NCBI RefSeq assembly: GCF_026015625.1
Contig: NZ_JAPDVG010000001.1
Coordinates: 930,001 to 994,000 of the forward strand
Source of the DNA: Segatella copri
GTDB taxonomy: Bacteria > Bacteroidota > Bacteroidia > Bacteroidales > Bacteroidaceae
Direction: 5' to 3'
Length of the DNA stretch: 64,000 bases
Below are positions 35,674-42,757 of this stretch, piece after piece. The position numbers were made by a program, and so were the translations under genes. The notes under the pieces were generated by a model. The model was not told the DNA's origin. It was given only the letters and a program-made list of their open reading frames with translations, and searched no databases. Within the stretch, counting starts at the first letter, position 1; every line of letters begins with the position of its first letter.

Positions 35674-36798
35674 TTAAAGTTTTATTGTTTTATTCAAGAG
35701 ATAATTATCCAGAATCACCATGGCTGCCATGGCTTCAACCACTGGCACGGCTCTTGGCAAAACGCAAGGATCATGACGGCCGCGGGCAGTCAGCGTGGTG
35801 GCATTTCCTTCCAAATCTACCGTATTCTGCTCCATCAGCAGAGTAGCAATTGGCTTAAAGGCAACACGGAAATAGATGTCCTGACCATTGCTCAAACCGC
35901 CCTGTATTCCTCCGCTATGATTGCTCTTTGTTGTAATACGGGCAGCAACATCCTGATTCACAGCAGCATCAGCTGGCGTCTCTGCAGCATCAGCCTTCGG
36001 GATAAAGACATCATTCTGCTCACTTCCGCGGGCAGTAACTCCGGCAAATCCCTCACCATATTCAAAACCCTTCACGGCGTTAATGCCAAGCATGGCAGCA
36101 CCCAGTTGGGCATGAAGCTTGCCAAATTCAGGCTCGCCCAATCCTACCGGGCAACCCTTGATGACGCAAGTGATGATTCCACCAATCGTATCGCCGTCGG
36201 CCTTAACCTGGGCGATGAGATCTTCCATCTCCTTCGCCTTCCGCTGGTCAGGACAGCGCACCGGATTATCTTCTATGGTGTTAAGGTCATACAGATGATA
36301 ATCTTTCTCCAGCGCGATGCTGCCCACCTGCGATGTATAGGCCGTGATGCTGATGCCCAACTGTCGCAAGGCAAGTTTAGCCAAAGCTCCGCCTACGCAT
36401 CGGGCAATGGTGATGCGGGCTGAAGAACGGCCGCCGCCACGATGATCGCGTACGCCATACTTCTCGTGATAGGTGAAATCTGCGTGAGAAGGGCGGAAGA
36501 GACAGCGCATGTTCTCATAGTCCTGAGAATGCTGGTTCTGGTTACGCACCTCAAAGCCGATAGGGGTTCCTGTTGATTTGCCTTCGAACACACCACTCAG
36601 AAACTCTACCTTGTCAGCTTCCTTTCTGGCCGTAGTGATGTGGCTCTGTCCTGGGCGTCGGCGGTTCAGCTCGCTCTGGATAAAGTCCATGTCGATTTCT
36701 ATGCCTGCAGGAAATCCGTCAATAACGCCTCCTACAGCTATTCCATGACTCTCTCCAAACGTAGTGAGAGTGAAAAGATTGCCAAATGTATTCCTCAT
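35674..36798 (-). CDS. aroC: Chorismate synthase
   Basis: 374 residues. Last shikimate-pathway step, turning EPSP into chorismate with reduced FMN. Signatures are [47 protein letters not shown] and the C-terminal [13 protein letters not shown]. The length is typical. It is the last gene of a three-gene minus-strand run with the FKBP and a 94-residue protein (gaps 27 and 8 bp). Confidence 0.97.
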   Translation of the reverse strand: MRNTFGNLFTLTTFGESHGIAVGGVIDGFPAGIEIDMDFIQSELNRRRPGQSHITTARKEADKVEFLSGVFEGKSTGTPIGFEVRNQNQHSQDYENMRCLFRPSHADFTYHEKYGVRDHRGGGRSSARITIARCVGGALAKLALRQLGISITAYTSQVGSIALEKDYHLYDLNTIEDNPVRCPDQRKAKEMEDLIAQVKADGDTIGGIITCVIKGCPVGLGEPEFGKLHAQLGAAMLGINAVKGFEYGEGFAGVTARGSEQNDVFIPKADAAETPADAAVNQDVAARITTKSNHSGGIQGGLSNGQDIYFRVAFKPIATLLMEQNTVDLEGNATTLTARGRHDPCVLPRAVPVVEAMAAMVILDNYLLNKTIKL

Positions 36799-36825
36799 TA
36801 CCTCAATATATTATAAAGGTGTTTA

Positions 36826-37428
36826 TTACTTGTTGCAGCCGCCTTCGCAACCACCCTCGCAGTTGCCATCCTTGCAGTCGCCGCCGCAGTTGTCGCAGCC
36901 ACCTGAGCAGCCGCCACCTTCGCCGCTGATCATCTGAGCCATCTTGGCAATCTCCTCAGCAGTAGCCTCGCGGCTCTCGAGAATCTGGCCGCAGAAGTTG
37001 AGCTTCAAGCCAGCCAATGGGTGGTTCAGGTCGCAGGTTACCTTTGTATCGCTGATGTTCTTCACGACTGCGTTGAAGTGGTTGCCATCCTCGTTCTGCA
37101 ATGGGATGATAGCGCCTACCTGTACGTGCTGTGCATCAAACTGGCCGTTGATGGTAAAAATCTGCTTGTCGAGCTCCAGTACGCGCTCATCATAGTGCTG
37201 TCCGTAAGCCTGCTCTGGGTCCAGCTGGAAGTCGAACTCATCACCCTTAGCCAGGTCTACCACCTTCTCTTCGAAAGCTGGCAGGGTAACACCCATACCG
37301 CTGATGAAGATGAACGGACGCTCGTCGGTTGTGCGCTCGATGAGCATTTCCTCGCCGTTGTCACCATTAGTTACATCATACAGTGCGTATGAAACTACAA
37401 TAAACTTGTTTTTGTTGTTTGTTTCCAT
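36826..37428 (-). CDS. SlyD-like FKBP peptidyl-prolyl isomerase with Cys/Gly-rich metal-binding tail
   Basis: 200 residues. The FKBP part has FIFISGMGVTLPAFEEKVVDL and DPEQAYGQHYDERVLEL, with the inserted IF (chaperone) domain typical of SlyD (about 80-140, HFNAVVKNISDTKVTCDLNHPLAG). The last ~30 residues are almost only Gly, Cys and acidic residues (GGGCSGGCDNCGGDCK then more), with nine Cys. In E. coli SlyD the tail is His/Cys-rich and binds nickel; this tail has Cys but no His, so it may prefer another metal. Confidence 0.92.
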   Translation of the reverse strand: METNNKNKFIVVSYALYDVTNGDNGEEMLIERTTDERPFIFISGMGVTLPAFEEKVVDLAKGDEFDFQLDPEQAYGQHYDERVLELDKQIFTINGQFDAQHVQVGAIIPLQNEDGNHFNAVVKNISDTKVTCDLNHPLAGLKLNFCGQILESREATAEEIAKMAQMISGEGGGCSGGCDNCGGDCKDGNCEGGCEGGCNK

Positions 37429-37436
37429 TTCTATAT

Positions 37437-37721
37437 TTATTTTTTATTATTTCTTTTTCTTTTCTGAATGCTTACGCTCTTTACCATCTCCATGCGCTCC
37501 AGATAGATAGGGCGCCATTTGTCGATGATGTCCTGCAGACTTTTGCTCTTCTGCGAGAGTTCAGCATATTCCTCGCCGTCGGTCAGATTCTCTTTCTTGA
37601 GATCCAGCATTCGGGCGATGAGCTGCTTCTGGTGTTCCTCAGCCGCCTTGAGCTGGTTGCCCAGTTTCTCGAGACTTTCCATAAAGGCGAGTGCCTTGTC
37701 TATATGATTTTCCTGTACCAT
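37437..37721 (-). CDS. Small coiled-coil protein
   Basis: 94 residues, mostly helical and charged, with heptad-like spacing (MESLEKLGNQLKAAEEHQKQ, AELSQKSKSLQDIIDKW) and a basic C-terminus (QKRKRNNKK). No known family recognised. It is first in the run with the FKBP and aroC (8-bp gap), preceded by the box at 37750-37758. Confidence 0.7.
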   Translation of the reverse strand: MVQENHIDKALAFMESLEKLGNQLKAAEEHQKQLIARMLDLKKENLTDGEEYAELSQKSKSLQDIIDKWRPIYLERMEMVKSVSIQKRKRNNKK

Positions 37722-37749
37722 TTTGCTTGTTTTATAGGTTGAATCTTTT

Positions 37750-37758
37750 GCAAAGGTA
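37750..37758 (-). promoter_or_regulatory. -7 box TACCTTTGC for the coiled-coil/FKBP/aroC operon
   Basis: Minus-strand TACCTTTGC, 29 bp upstream of the ATG at 37721. Confidence 0.72.
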
Positions 37759-37804
37759 CAAATAATAATTGGTATAAACGAAGAAAAAGGGCTTTTTTTT
37801 CGAT

Positions 37805-38032
37805 GATATTACAAAATGATAGAGAAAATGTAATATCTCTAACGTTCTGATGCCTATTTCGGTGTGTTGTTGTTGATTTAAGTCAAGAAATAGGCGGAAA
37901 ACTGAAAATATCCCAAGAAATGTTTGCGCACACAGAGAAAAGTTCTTATCTTTGCAGCGTCTTAAAGAAAAAGACTATAGGATAATGTTTAACAGAGCCG
38001 GCGTCTACGGATGTGCAGGACTCACAAAGTAA
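37805..38032 (+). promoter_or_regulatory. Upstream region of the 38050 gene: two dyads, promoter, mini-ORF
   Basis: Two dyads, GATATTACA/TGTAATATC (37805-37813, 37829-37837) and GCCTATTTC/GAAATAGGC (37852-37860, 37886-37894), precede a -7 box TATCTTTGC at 37947-37955. The leader carries a 15-codon ORF at 37985-38032 (MFNRAGVYGCAGLTK). The dyads could be operator sites; the mini-ORF has no further support. Confidence 0.5.
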
Positions 38033-38049
38033 AGAAAGGTAAAAAGATT

Positions 38050-38403
38050 ATGAAGAAGATTATGGTATTAGCAGTAGCTATGTTTGCAATGGCAACAGCT
38101 ACTTTCGCAGCAGAAGAGGAGACAAATGCAACAGCAGCTTACAACATGAATGTAAAGATGTCTAGCTTGGCAGATGCTTTGAGCTTGAACATCGACCAGG
38201 TAGAGGCTGTAGCTGATGTACACAAGAACTTCACCGCAGACATGATGAATGCTGCAACAGCAAAGGGTGAGGAACGTTCTGCAATGATTGACAAGGCAGT
38301 TTTGAAGGATCTCAAGTACATGCACGTTATCTTGAACAACAGTCAGTATCGTAAGTACGTGATGCTTCTCAACACAACCCTTATCAACCGTGGTTTGAAG
38401 TAA
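38050..38403 (+). CDS. Small secreted helical protein of unknown function
   Basis: 117 residues with a signal peptide (KKIMVLAVAMFAMATATFAA) and a short all-helical mature part (MSSLADALSLNIDQVEAVAD, RSAMIDKAVLKDLKYMHVIL). This resembles small periplasmic helical-bundle proteins with LTxxQ-like repeats, but no LTxxQ motif is present. The start is chosen at the signal peptide; an in-frame ATG at 38011 lies in the leader. A strong terminator follows, fitting an abundant monocistronic mRNA. Confidence 0.8.
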   Translation: MKKIMVLAVAMFAMATATFAAEEETNATAAYNMNVKMSSLADALSLNIDQVEAVADVHKNFTADMMNAATAKGEERSAMIDKAVLKDLKYMHVILNNSQYRKYVMLLNTTLINRGLK

Positions 38404-38444
38404 TCATCTTTTTATATGAGAAAAATAAGAGAGAGATTTAAAAT

Positions 38445-38487
38445 AAGAATCCCAGTCAAGGTTTTATCCTGACTGGGATTCTTTTTT
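38445..38487 (+). terminator. Intrinsic terminator after the small secreted protein
   Basis: 14-bp stem AAGAATCCCAGTCA/TGACTGGGATTCTT (38445-38458 with 38470-38483) followed by T's. Confidence 0.92.
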
Positions 38488-38567
38488 GCTTTTGGGCCTT
38501 CAGTCCGTACTTAAACTATTTGCTAAACTTAGCTTCCTGATATGCGAAAGTTCAGTTAACTTGATAA

Positions 38568-39014
38568 TCAGTCAATATCTATTAATTGGAAATGCTTGTT
38601 GAAGGTCAAATCCAATCCGTTAGCCAGTTCTACCTCGTATTCATTCTTGTTCATTTCTATCTTTTTCACCGATTGTCCTGCATAATTAGCCATCAGGTAA
38701 TTCTTGATGGCTTGCGGAATCAGCTGGTCTGGCACGGTGGCCTGCTTGCAGTCAATCTCTGTAAGATTTCCCTTTTTGTCGAACTCCAGCTTCGTGCCAT
38801 TCTGCAGAACCACGTCGTAGCTTCTGCTCACAACGCCCGACTCAATGGTAGCAAGCATCACCTTCTGACCATTGAAATGCTGGCTGAGTAAGGTCTGAGC
38901 CTTGGCAGGAAGTGCATTTACAGAGATAGGTTTGTCGTTGCCCGCATTCGCCACCATATTGCATGAAACCATGCAGCAGATGGCAATCATCAAAATTCGC
39001 AAAATTCTTTTCAT
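38568..39014 (-). CDS. PepSY-like (DUF2874) periplasmic protein
   Basis: 148 residues, N-terminal signal (ILMIAICCMVSCNMVANA; SPI or a weak lipobox) and two repeats of a PepSY-like fold: LPAKAQTLLSQHFNGQKVML with YDVVLQNGTKLEFDKKGNLT, and LIPQAIKNYLMANYAGQSV with YEVELANGLDLTFNKHFQLI. Such proteins are common and often abundant in Bacteroidetes periplasm; the function is not established. Confidence 0.85.
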   Translation of the reverse strand: MKRILRILMIAICCMVSCNMVANAGNDKPISVNALPAKAQTLLSQHFNGQKVMLATIESGVVSRSYDVVLQNGTKLEFDKKGNLTEIDCKQATVPDQLIPQAIKNYLMANYAGQSVKKIEMNKNEYEVELANGLDLTFNKHFQLIDID

Positions 39015-39275
39015 ACGCTACAAATTTTAAAATTATAATAACTAAGTTGTGATGAGTGCTTTAACGCCATCACTTAAGAATTAGACGCAAATCGTGCCTG
39101 AAGGTTTAACTCTATCTTCTTTGCTGAACTTTTGCATGTGGTTCAAGTACGGGCTGACGACCCAAGTTTGGCTTAGAAAGCAGCATACTGCTTATCAGCT
39201 GTCTTTTGCAGCACCGTGCCAATGCTTCACGTTAGCGGAGAAAAAATCTTTCTGTTTCCATCAGATTATTTCAAT
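39015..39275. other. Gene-free stretch between the PepSY-like and rhodanese genes
   Basis: No supported ORF, no clear TAnnTTTGC box. It should hold the promoter of the PepSY-like gene and the 3' end of the rhodanese mRNA. Confidence 0.4.
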
Positions 39276-39668
39276 TTACTCCTTTACGATTTCTTTTCCT
39301 GCTGCCTGCCAGCCAATAAAGCCGGAATCGAGTTCTATTACCTGATAGCCGTTCTTTGTCAATATAGCTGCGGCATTTTTGCTTCGCTTGCCGCTTCGGC
39401 AGTTCACGGCGATAGTCTTGCTTTTGGGAAGAGTGGCAGCGGCCTTCTGCTCGAAGTCTGATTTCAGTACGTCAATGTTGATTGCGCCCCGAATATGCCC
39501 ATTGGCAAACTCCTCTGCGGTTCGTACGTCGAGACGGATTACTGCGGTGTCAGCGATGGCTTTCTCATAGTCATCTGCCGACAGACTCTTATAGTCCTTA
39601 TTTTGCGCCTGACAAGAATACAGGCTTGATAGCATGGTTATAATGCTCATGATAAATATTTTCTTCAT
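39276..39668 (-). CDS. Exported rhodanese-like protein
   Basis: 130 residues with a signal peptide or lipobox-like start (MLSSLYSCQAQ) and a single rhodanese domain: LDVRTAEEFANGHIRGAINIDV, then the active-site loop VNCRSGKRSKNAA with Cys, and GYQVIELDSGFIGW. Single-domain periplasmic rhodaneses move sulfur or handle thiols. The substrate is unknown. Promoter box at 39750-39758. Confidence 0.9.
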   Translation of the reverse strand: MKKIFIMSIITMLSSLYSCQAQNKDYKSLSADDYEKAIADTAVIRLDVRTAEEFANGHIRGAINIDVLKSDFEQKAAATLPKSKTIAVNCRSGKRSKNAAAILTKNGYQVIELDSGFIGWQAAGKEIVKE

Positions 39669-39749
39669 TCTCTAATCTTTTAATAATTATGCGCCTATAA
39701 TCTAGGAGGATAAGCCATGCTCAACCCCCTACATTCTTGCAATATATCT

Positions 39750-39758
39750 GCAAAAATA
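39750..39758 (-). promoter_or_regulatory. -7 box TATTTTTGC for the rhodanese gene
   Basis: Minus-strand TATTTTTGC, 82 bp upstream of the ATG. Confidence 0.5.
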
Positions 39759-39868
39759 CAAAAAATATTCAGAAAGTTGATGATATGGATGGATTTTGTT
39801 GGCTGGGCGAACTCGATTTAACCTTATTTTATACGATAGAGGGATATTTTGATAATCTGAAATCCTTA

Positions 39869-39931
39869 ATGACCGAAAATGACCGTGACCGAAAATGACC
39901 GCTCTCCTCATATTGAGGTGAGCGGTCGTTT
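39869..39931. repeat. Third GGTCAT/ATGACC iteron block plus hairpin at the end of the HU cassette
   Basis: ATGACC at 39869, 39879 and 39895 with a TGACC at 39886, spelling CCTTAATGACCGAAAATG, the same as the right arm of the module B array near 41207. A hairpin with arms around GACCGCTC and GAGCGGTC (39897-39928) follows and ends in T's on the plus strand. It lies just past the smalltalk stop. Confidence 0.75.
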
Positions 39932-39938
39932 TTGTTCT

Positions 39939-40034
39939 TTATCCCATGCAGCTCGTTACTCCGAGCGTAGTAGCGATAGCGGTCAGAATGCTGATGGCTA
40001 TCTGAAGAATTGTTTTCCAAGTGTTCGCTTTCAT
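39939..40034 (-). CDS. Smalltalk-type small hydrophobic protein
   Basis: 31 codons plus stop. It begins MKANTWKTILQIAISILTAI and ends GVTSCMG, the pattern of the tiny 'smalltalk' proteins of Bacteroidales, which I recognise by the WKTILQIAISILTAIATTLG core. One TM segment with a terminal Cys. It sits 96 bp downstream of the HU-like gene, its usual neighbour. In other genomes an N-acetylmuramoyl-L-alanine amidase usually follows; here there is none. Function is unknown. Confidence 0.85.
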   Translation of the reverse strand: MKANTWKTILQIAISILTAIATTLGVTSCMG

Positions 40035-40130
40035 CTTTTTAGTGTTTAAAGTTTAGTGTTTTATGTTTACTTTTTTGTGGGGCGAATAGGCTGGACTAGG
40101 GGCTAGCACCCTAGCCAGTTTATCCTTTGG

Positions 40131-40790
40131 CTATTCAAGGCCGTCGCCAGTATCGTCCTTGCCGGTAGTACCGCCGCCTGATTCTGAGCCTTGGCCTTCG
40201 CTGCCGGTCTGACCGGTGCTTGAACCACCTGGCGTATTATCCGGAGTGGTTGGGGCGTTGAGGTCAACGTTGGTCTTACCCTCCTTAATCGCCTTGATAA
40301 CGGCTGCCTGAGCACTGCGGCTGGCTACGAGGTTGAACTCGGCGTCATCGCGAAGGTTCTTAAACTCCTGACCAGGCTCCCACTGCACCTTCACGCCGGT
40401 GATGTTCTGTGCGGTGAACTTGTCGGCATCCTCGGCACCCTTCGAAGTGAGAAGGAGAGAGAAATCACCGAGATCGCCCAAACGGATTTTCTTGCCCTCG
40501 AGCAACATCTCACGCATGCAGTCTACGGCGATGTAAAGGATGGCGCTGATGTCGGCTCTCGAATAAACACTGCCATGTGAAGTGATGTGCTTGGCAAACT
40601 TCTCGATGGTCATGATGTCAGTGTACTGTGAGATGGCGAAAGCGTTCTGCTTCTCGGTCTTCACGAGTTCCAGGTCCTTTGGGTCAGGGGTCTTACCCTC
40701 CTTCTTTGCCTGGTTGATGCGTGACTTAGCCTGGTTGATTTCCAGAAGATTTGCGTTCACGCTACGCATTACGATGCTGTAATTAATCAT
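40131..40790 (-). CDS. HU-like DNA-binding protein with low-complexity tail
   Basis: 219 residues. The start INYSIVMRSVNANLLEINQ and the body (IEKFAKHITSHGSVYSRADI, LLEGKKIRLGDLGDFSLLL) match the long HU-like/IHF-like family of Bacteroidales. A Gly/Ser/Thr/Asp-rich tail (from about 178) replaces the usual end. A 34-residue insertion rich in Lys and Glu (about 20-55) splits the N-terminal part. Expressed from the module B promoter with a 170-nt leader. Such genes cluster with smalltalk and amidase genes and DUF3987/VirE primase-helicase genes; the latter are missing here. It may bind the nearby iterons, which is inference. Confidence 0.85.
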   Translation of the reverse strand: MINYSIVMRSVNANLLEINQAKSRINQAKKEGKTPDPKDLELVKTEKQNAFAISQYTDIMTIEKFAKHITSHGSVYSRADISAILYIAVDCMREMLLEGKKIRLGDLGDFSLLLTSKGAEDADKFTAQNITGVKVQWEPGQEFKNLRDDAEFNLVASRSAQAAVIKAIKEGKTNVDLNAPTTPDNTPGGSSTGQTGSEGQGSESGGGTTGKDDTGDGLE

Positions 40791-40812
40791 ACTATGTTAT
40801 GCTTTAAAGAGT

Positions 40813-40866
40813 TTATTTAATCACAATTTCCCAGATGCTTTTTCTTGTCCTTTTCAGAGTCTTCAT
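40813..40866 (-). CDS. Candidate leader ORF (MKTLKRTRKSIWEIVIK), module B
   Basis: 17 codons and a stop, very basic. The start overlaps the stop of the upstream mini-ORF by 4 nt. In module A the homologous frame continues into the ABC-F gene. No proof of translation. Confidence 0.3.
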   Translation of the reverse strand: MKTLKRTRKSIWEIVIK

Positions 40867-40920
40867 TGATGACCGGCGCCTGTCATCTTTTGTTCCCTGT
40901 CTCGGTCTTCATAGATGACC
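40858..40920 (-). promoter_or_regulatory. Leader dyads of module B
   Basis: 17-bp dyads at 40858-40874 and 40904-40920, 46 bp apart as in module A. The second reads GGTCATCTATGAAGACC on the minus strand. Both lie between promoter and HU-like gene, so they may be operators for an iteron-binding protein or structured leader RNA. Confidence 0.6.
40863..40886 (-). CDS. Candidate leader mini-ORF (MTGAGHQ), module B
   Basis: Seven codons plus TGA; counterpart of MMAGAGHQ in module A, with the same 4-nt overlap to the next start. Confidence 0.3.
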   Translation of the reverse strand: MTGAGHQ

Positions 40921-40958
40921 GCCTTTAGGTACAAAATAGCTTTCTTTCGATTGCTGGT

Positions 40959-40967
40959 GCAAAGGTA
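40959..40967 (-). promoter_or_regulatory. -7 box TACCTTTGC of module B
   Basis: Minus-strand TACCTTTGC, followed by ACCAGCAATCGAAAGA as in module A. It lies 38 bp upstream of the first leader dyad, exactly as in A. Confidence 0.75.
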
Positions 40968-41085
40968 CGAAAAAGCGCTGTAGGAAGCAATACTTTTCCG
41001 GCAACTTGAATTCAGTTTTCCGGAATCTTGTGAAATGGAGCCTTTCGAGAGTAGGTGAAGAGAGTCATGGCAACGGGCTGCATCC

Positions 41086-41240
41086 GGTCATTAGTGACCG
41101 GTCATTATCGGTCATTAAGAAAAATCACTTCCGGTCATTTAGCCCCTATAATATATATTAAAAAATTTAATATATATTATAGCTCTCTTTTTCGCACCCC
41201 GAAAACCTTAATGACCGAAAATGACCGGGCATTAATGACC
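41086..41240. repeat. GGTCAT iteron array with perfect AT palindrome, copy B
   Basis: GGTCAT at 41086, 41100, 41110 and 41133; inverted ATGACC at 41211, 41221 and 41235. Between them a palindrome 41146-41182 with 17-bp perfect arms (CTATAATATATATTAAA) and a 3-bp centre. The palindrome sequence differs from copy A but keeps size, AT-richness and the CTATA/TATAG ends. Confidence 0.82.
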
Positions 41241-41471
41241 GCTAGATGAACTTGTGAGTTTTACCTGACATGGTTTCTTTGTGTATGTCTGAATGTGTTG
41301 GTTGTTAGCGCGTTATGTGTATTTTGTTGTATTCCTACTCTAATATTTTATGTATAATGATTATCTACATATTAAGTCGCTTTAGTTAGTTGATATGTTG
41401 TTCGATTCTACATTTTTATCCTTGTTTTCTGTTGCATTTTGTCAAAATATATTGTGTCAGAGGCTGTTTTT

Positions 41472-41636
41472 ATGTCCAAGGAGGGGCATTTTTTACCCTT
41501 AGAAGAGGGGGTAAAATACCTTCCTAACCCCCTAATTTTTGCATCTTATCTTCTAAAACGCAAAAAAAATGCGGATTTTCGCATCATTTCCGTTACTATT
41601 TTCTGTAGTAAGGATATTATACATACATATATATAA
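41472..41636 (+). CDS. Doubtful small ORF in module B, paired with 9274-9495
   Basis: 54 codons starting MSKEGHFLPLEEGVKYLPNP. Aligns gap-free to the module A frame over 37 codons, but substitutions fall mostly at non-synonymous positions, which argues against a protein under selection. An in-frame TTG start at 41439 is also possible. Confidence 0.2.
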   Translation: MSKEGHFLPLEEGVKYLPNPLIFASYLLKRKKNADFRIISVTIFCSKDIIHTYI

Positions 41637-41754
41637 ACACTCCTTTTAATCGTTGTAGGAGATGATATAACGACATTTTAGTATCTTGTATTTTTCTTTA
41701 CAAAACAACAAAAACGCCCTATAAAAGAACGCAAACTCACATCCCCGTTATTTG

Positions 41755-41819
41755 GTATATTTGGGGCTCTTATCTCCAAATTTTGCAAGAAATCAGAGTA
41801 AATTGAGCCCCAAATATAC
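41755..41819. repeat. 15-bp perfect inverted repeat abutting the IS66 target site
   Basis: GTATATTTGGGGCTC (41755-41769) and its exact complement (41805-41819), spaced by 35 bp. It ends one base before the 8-bp IS66 target duplication. It may be a terminator-like hairpin or the scar of another small element. Confidence 0.65.
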
Positions 41820-41873
41820 CTTTCCTCGTAAGCGGCTCCGCGTTTATACCTTTCCCTTTATCGTAAAAGTTCT

Positions 41874-41882
41874 TACCTTTGC
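41874..41882 (+). promoter_or_regulatory. -7 box TACCTTTGC inside IS66, for tnpA
   Basis: TACCTTTGC 28 bp before the tnpA ATG at 41911; this places the start at 41911 and not further upstream outside the element. Confidence 0.7.
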
Positions 41883-41910
41883 ACCATATAATTTTAAAAG
41901 CAACGCAATT

Positions 41911-42321
41911 ATGAGAGCAACAGAACGTTATGAGAGGGCATGGAATGCCTTCCAGATTCATTTGAATCATAATCCAAAAGCCAGTTTGATTCCTTTTTTA
42001 AAGGAACGGCATGTAAACCATCGCTCGATGCATAGATGGATGTCAGAGAAAGGTTATTCTGTTAGGTTAGCCAAACAACAGATTCGTCTGCTTCAGGCCG
42101 AAGCCCGTAAGGAATGTTCCGAAGCAACAGCCAAGGACACTGGGATGATGTTCCTTCCCATGGAAATGCCATCCGATTCCGTCTGCCCGGAAAATTATCT
42201 TTTCGGCATAACCTTAACCTTTCCCAATGGAACGATAGTCACCATCAAGAAAGGTAGTGCCAAATCAGTCATGCATCTGATGAAACTTTACGAGAAGGAG
42301 GACTTGCTATGTTTGGATTAA
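41911..42321 (+). CDS. tnpA: IS66 accessory protein TnpA (helix-turn-helix)
   Basis: 136 residues: N-terminal helical region with KERHVNHRSMHRWMSEKGYS (HTH-like) and a C-terminal GITLTFPNGTIVTIKKGSAKS. This is the first of the three IS66 ORFs. It overlaps tnpB by 13 nt. Confidence 0.88.
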   Translation: MRATERYERAWNAFQIHLNHNPKASLIPFLKERHVNHRSMHRWMSEKGYSVRLAKQQIRLLQAEARKECSEATAKDTGMMFLPMEMPSDSVCPENYLFGITLTFPNGTIVTIKKGSAKSVMHLMKLYEKEDLLCLD

Positions 42322-42656
42322 ACGAAAACACCCAGTATTACGTCTGCCAGCGATATGTCCGAATGAACATGGGCATAAATGGCCTGTACCAGATTGTGAG
42401 GACGGAGATGGAGCTGCCGCCACTCGGTGGTGCCGTCTTCATCTTCTTCTCAAAGAATCGCCAGCAGGTAAAAATGCTAAAATGGGATGGCGACGGTTTC
42501 TTGCTGTATCAGAAGCGACTGGAGCGAGGAACCTTTGAATTACCATTCTTTGATCCCCAAAGCAAACAATGCAAAATGCCGTACAAGACGCTATCGGCCA
42601 TCATGAGCGGAATTTGCCTAAAAAGCATGAAATATAGAAAGAGGCTTAACTTATAG
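42309..42656 (+). CDS. tnpB: IS66 accessory protein TnpB (Orf2)
   Basis: 115 residues with the IS66 Orf2 core: GINGLYQIVRTEMELPPLGG, FIFFSKNRQQVKMLKWDGDG, LYQKRLERGTFELPFF. Needed together with TnpA for full IS66 transposition; the biochemical role is poorly known. Intact, overlapping tnpA. Confidence 0.92.
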   Translation: MFGLNENTQYYVCQRYVRMNMGINGLYQIVRTEMELPPLGGAVFIFFSKNRQQVKMLKWDGDGFLLYQKRLERGTFELPFFDPQSKQCKMPYKTLSAIMSGICLKSMKYRKRLNL

Positions 42657-42745
42657 CTTTGCTATGCTATATTTAACGTATTGTATATCAGCAAGATAAT
42701 AAGAATAAATATCTGAAAACACTTGCATATCTCGATATTTTTTCG

Positions 42746-42754
42746 TACCTTTGC
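42746..42754 (+). promoter_or_regulatory. -7 box TACCTTTGC for tnpC, nearly leaderless
   Basis: TACCTTTGC ends 3 bp before the tnpC ATG at 42758. The transposase can therefore be expressed separately from tnpA-tnpB. Confidence 0.65.
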
Positions 42755-42757
42755 ACT

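Larger units (their letters stand above)
40815..41710. repeat. Repeat module B: upstream region of the HU cassette
   Basis: Same order of elements as module A (8640-9650): dyad leader, promoter, iterons with AT palindrome, GTTAGCGCG patch (41303-41311), conserved segment 41472-41537, TTTCTTTACAAAACAA near 41692. Here it is linked to its HU/smalltalk genes; in A it is not. An IS66 element is inserted about 110 bp beyond its right end. Confidence 0.85.
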
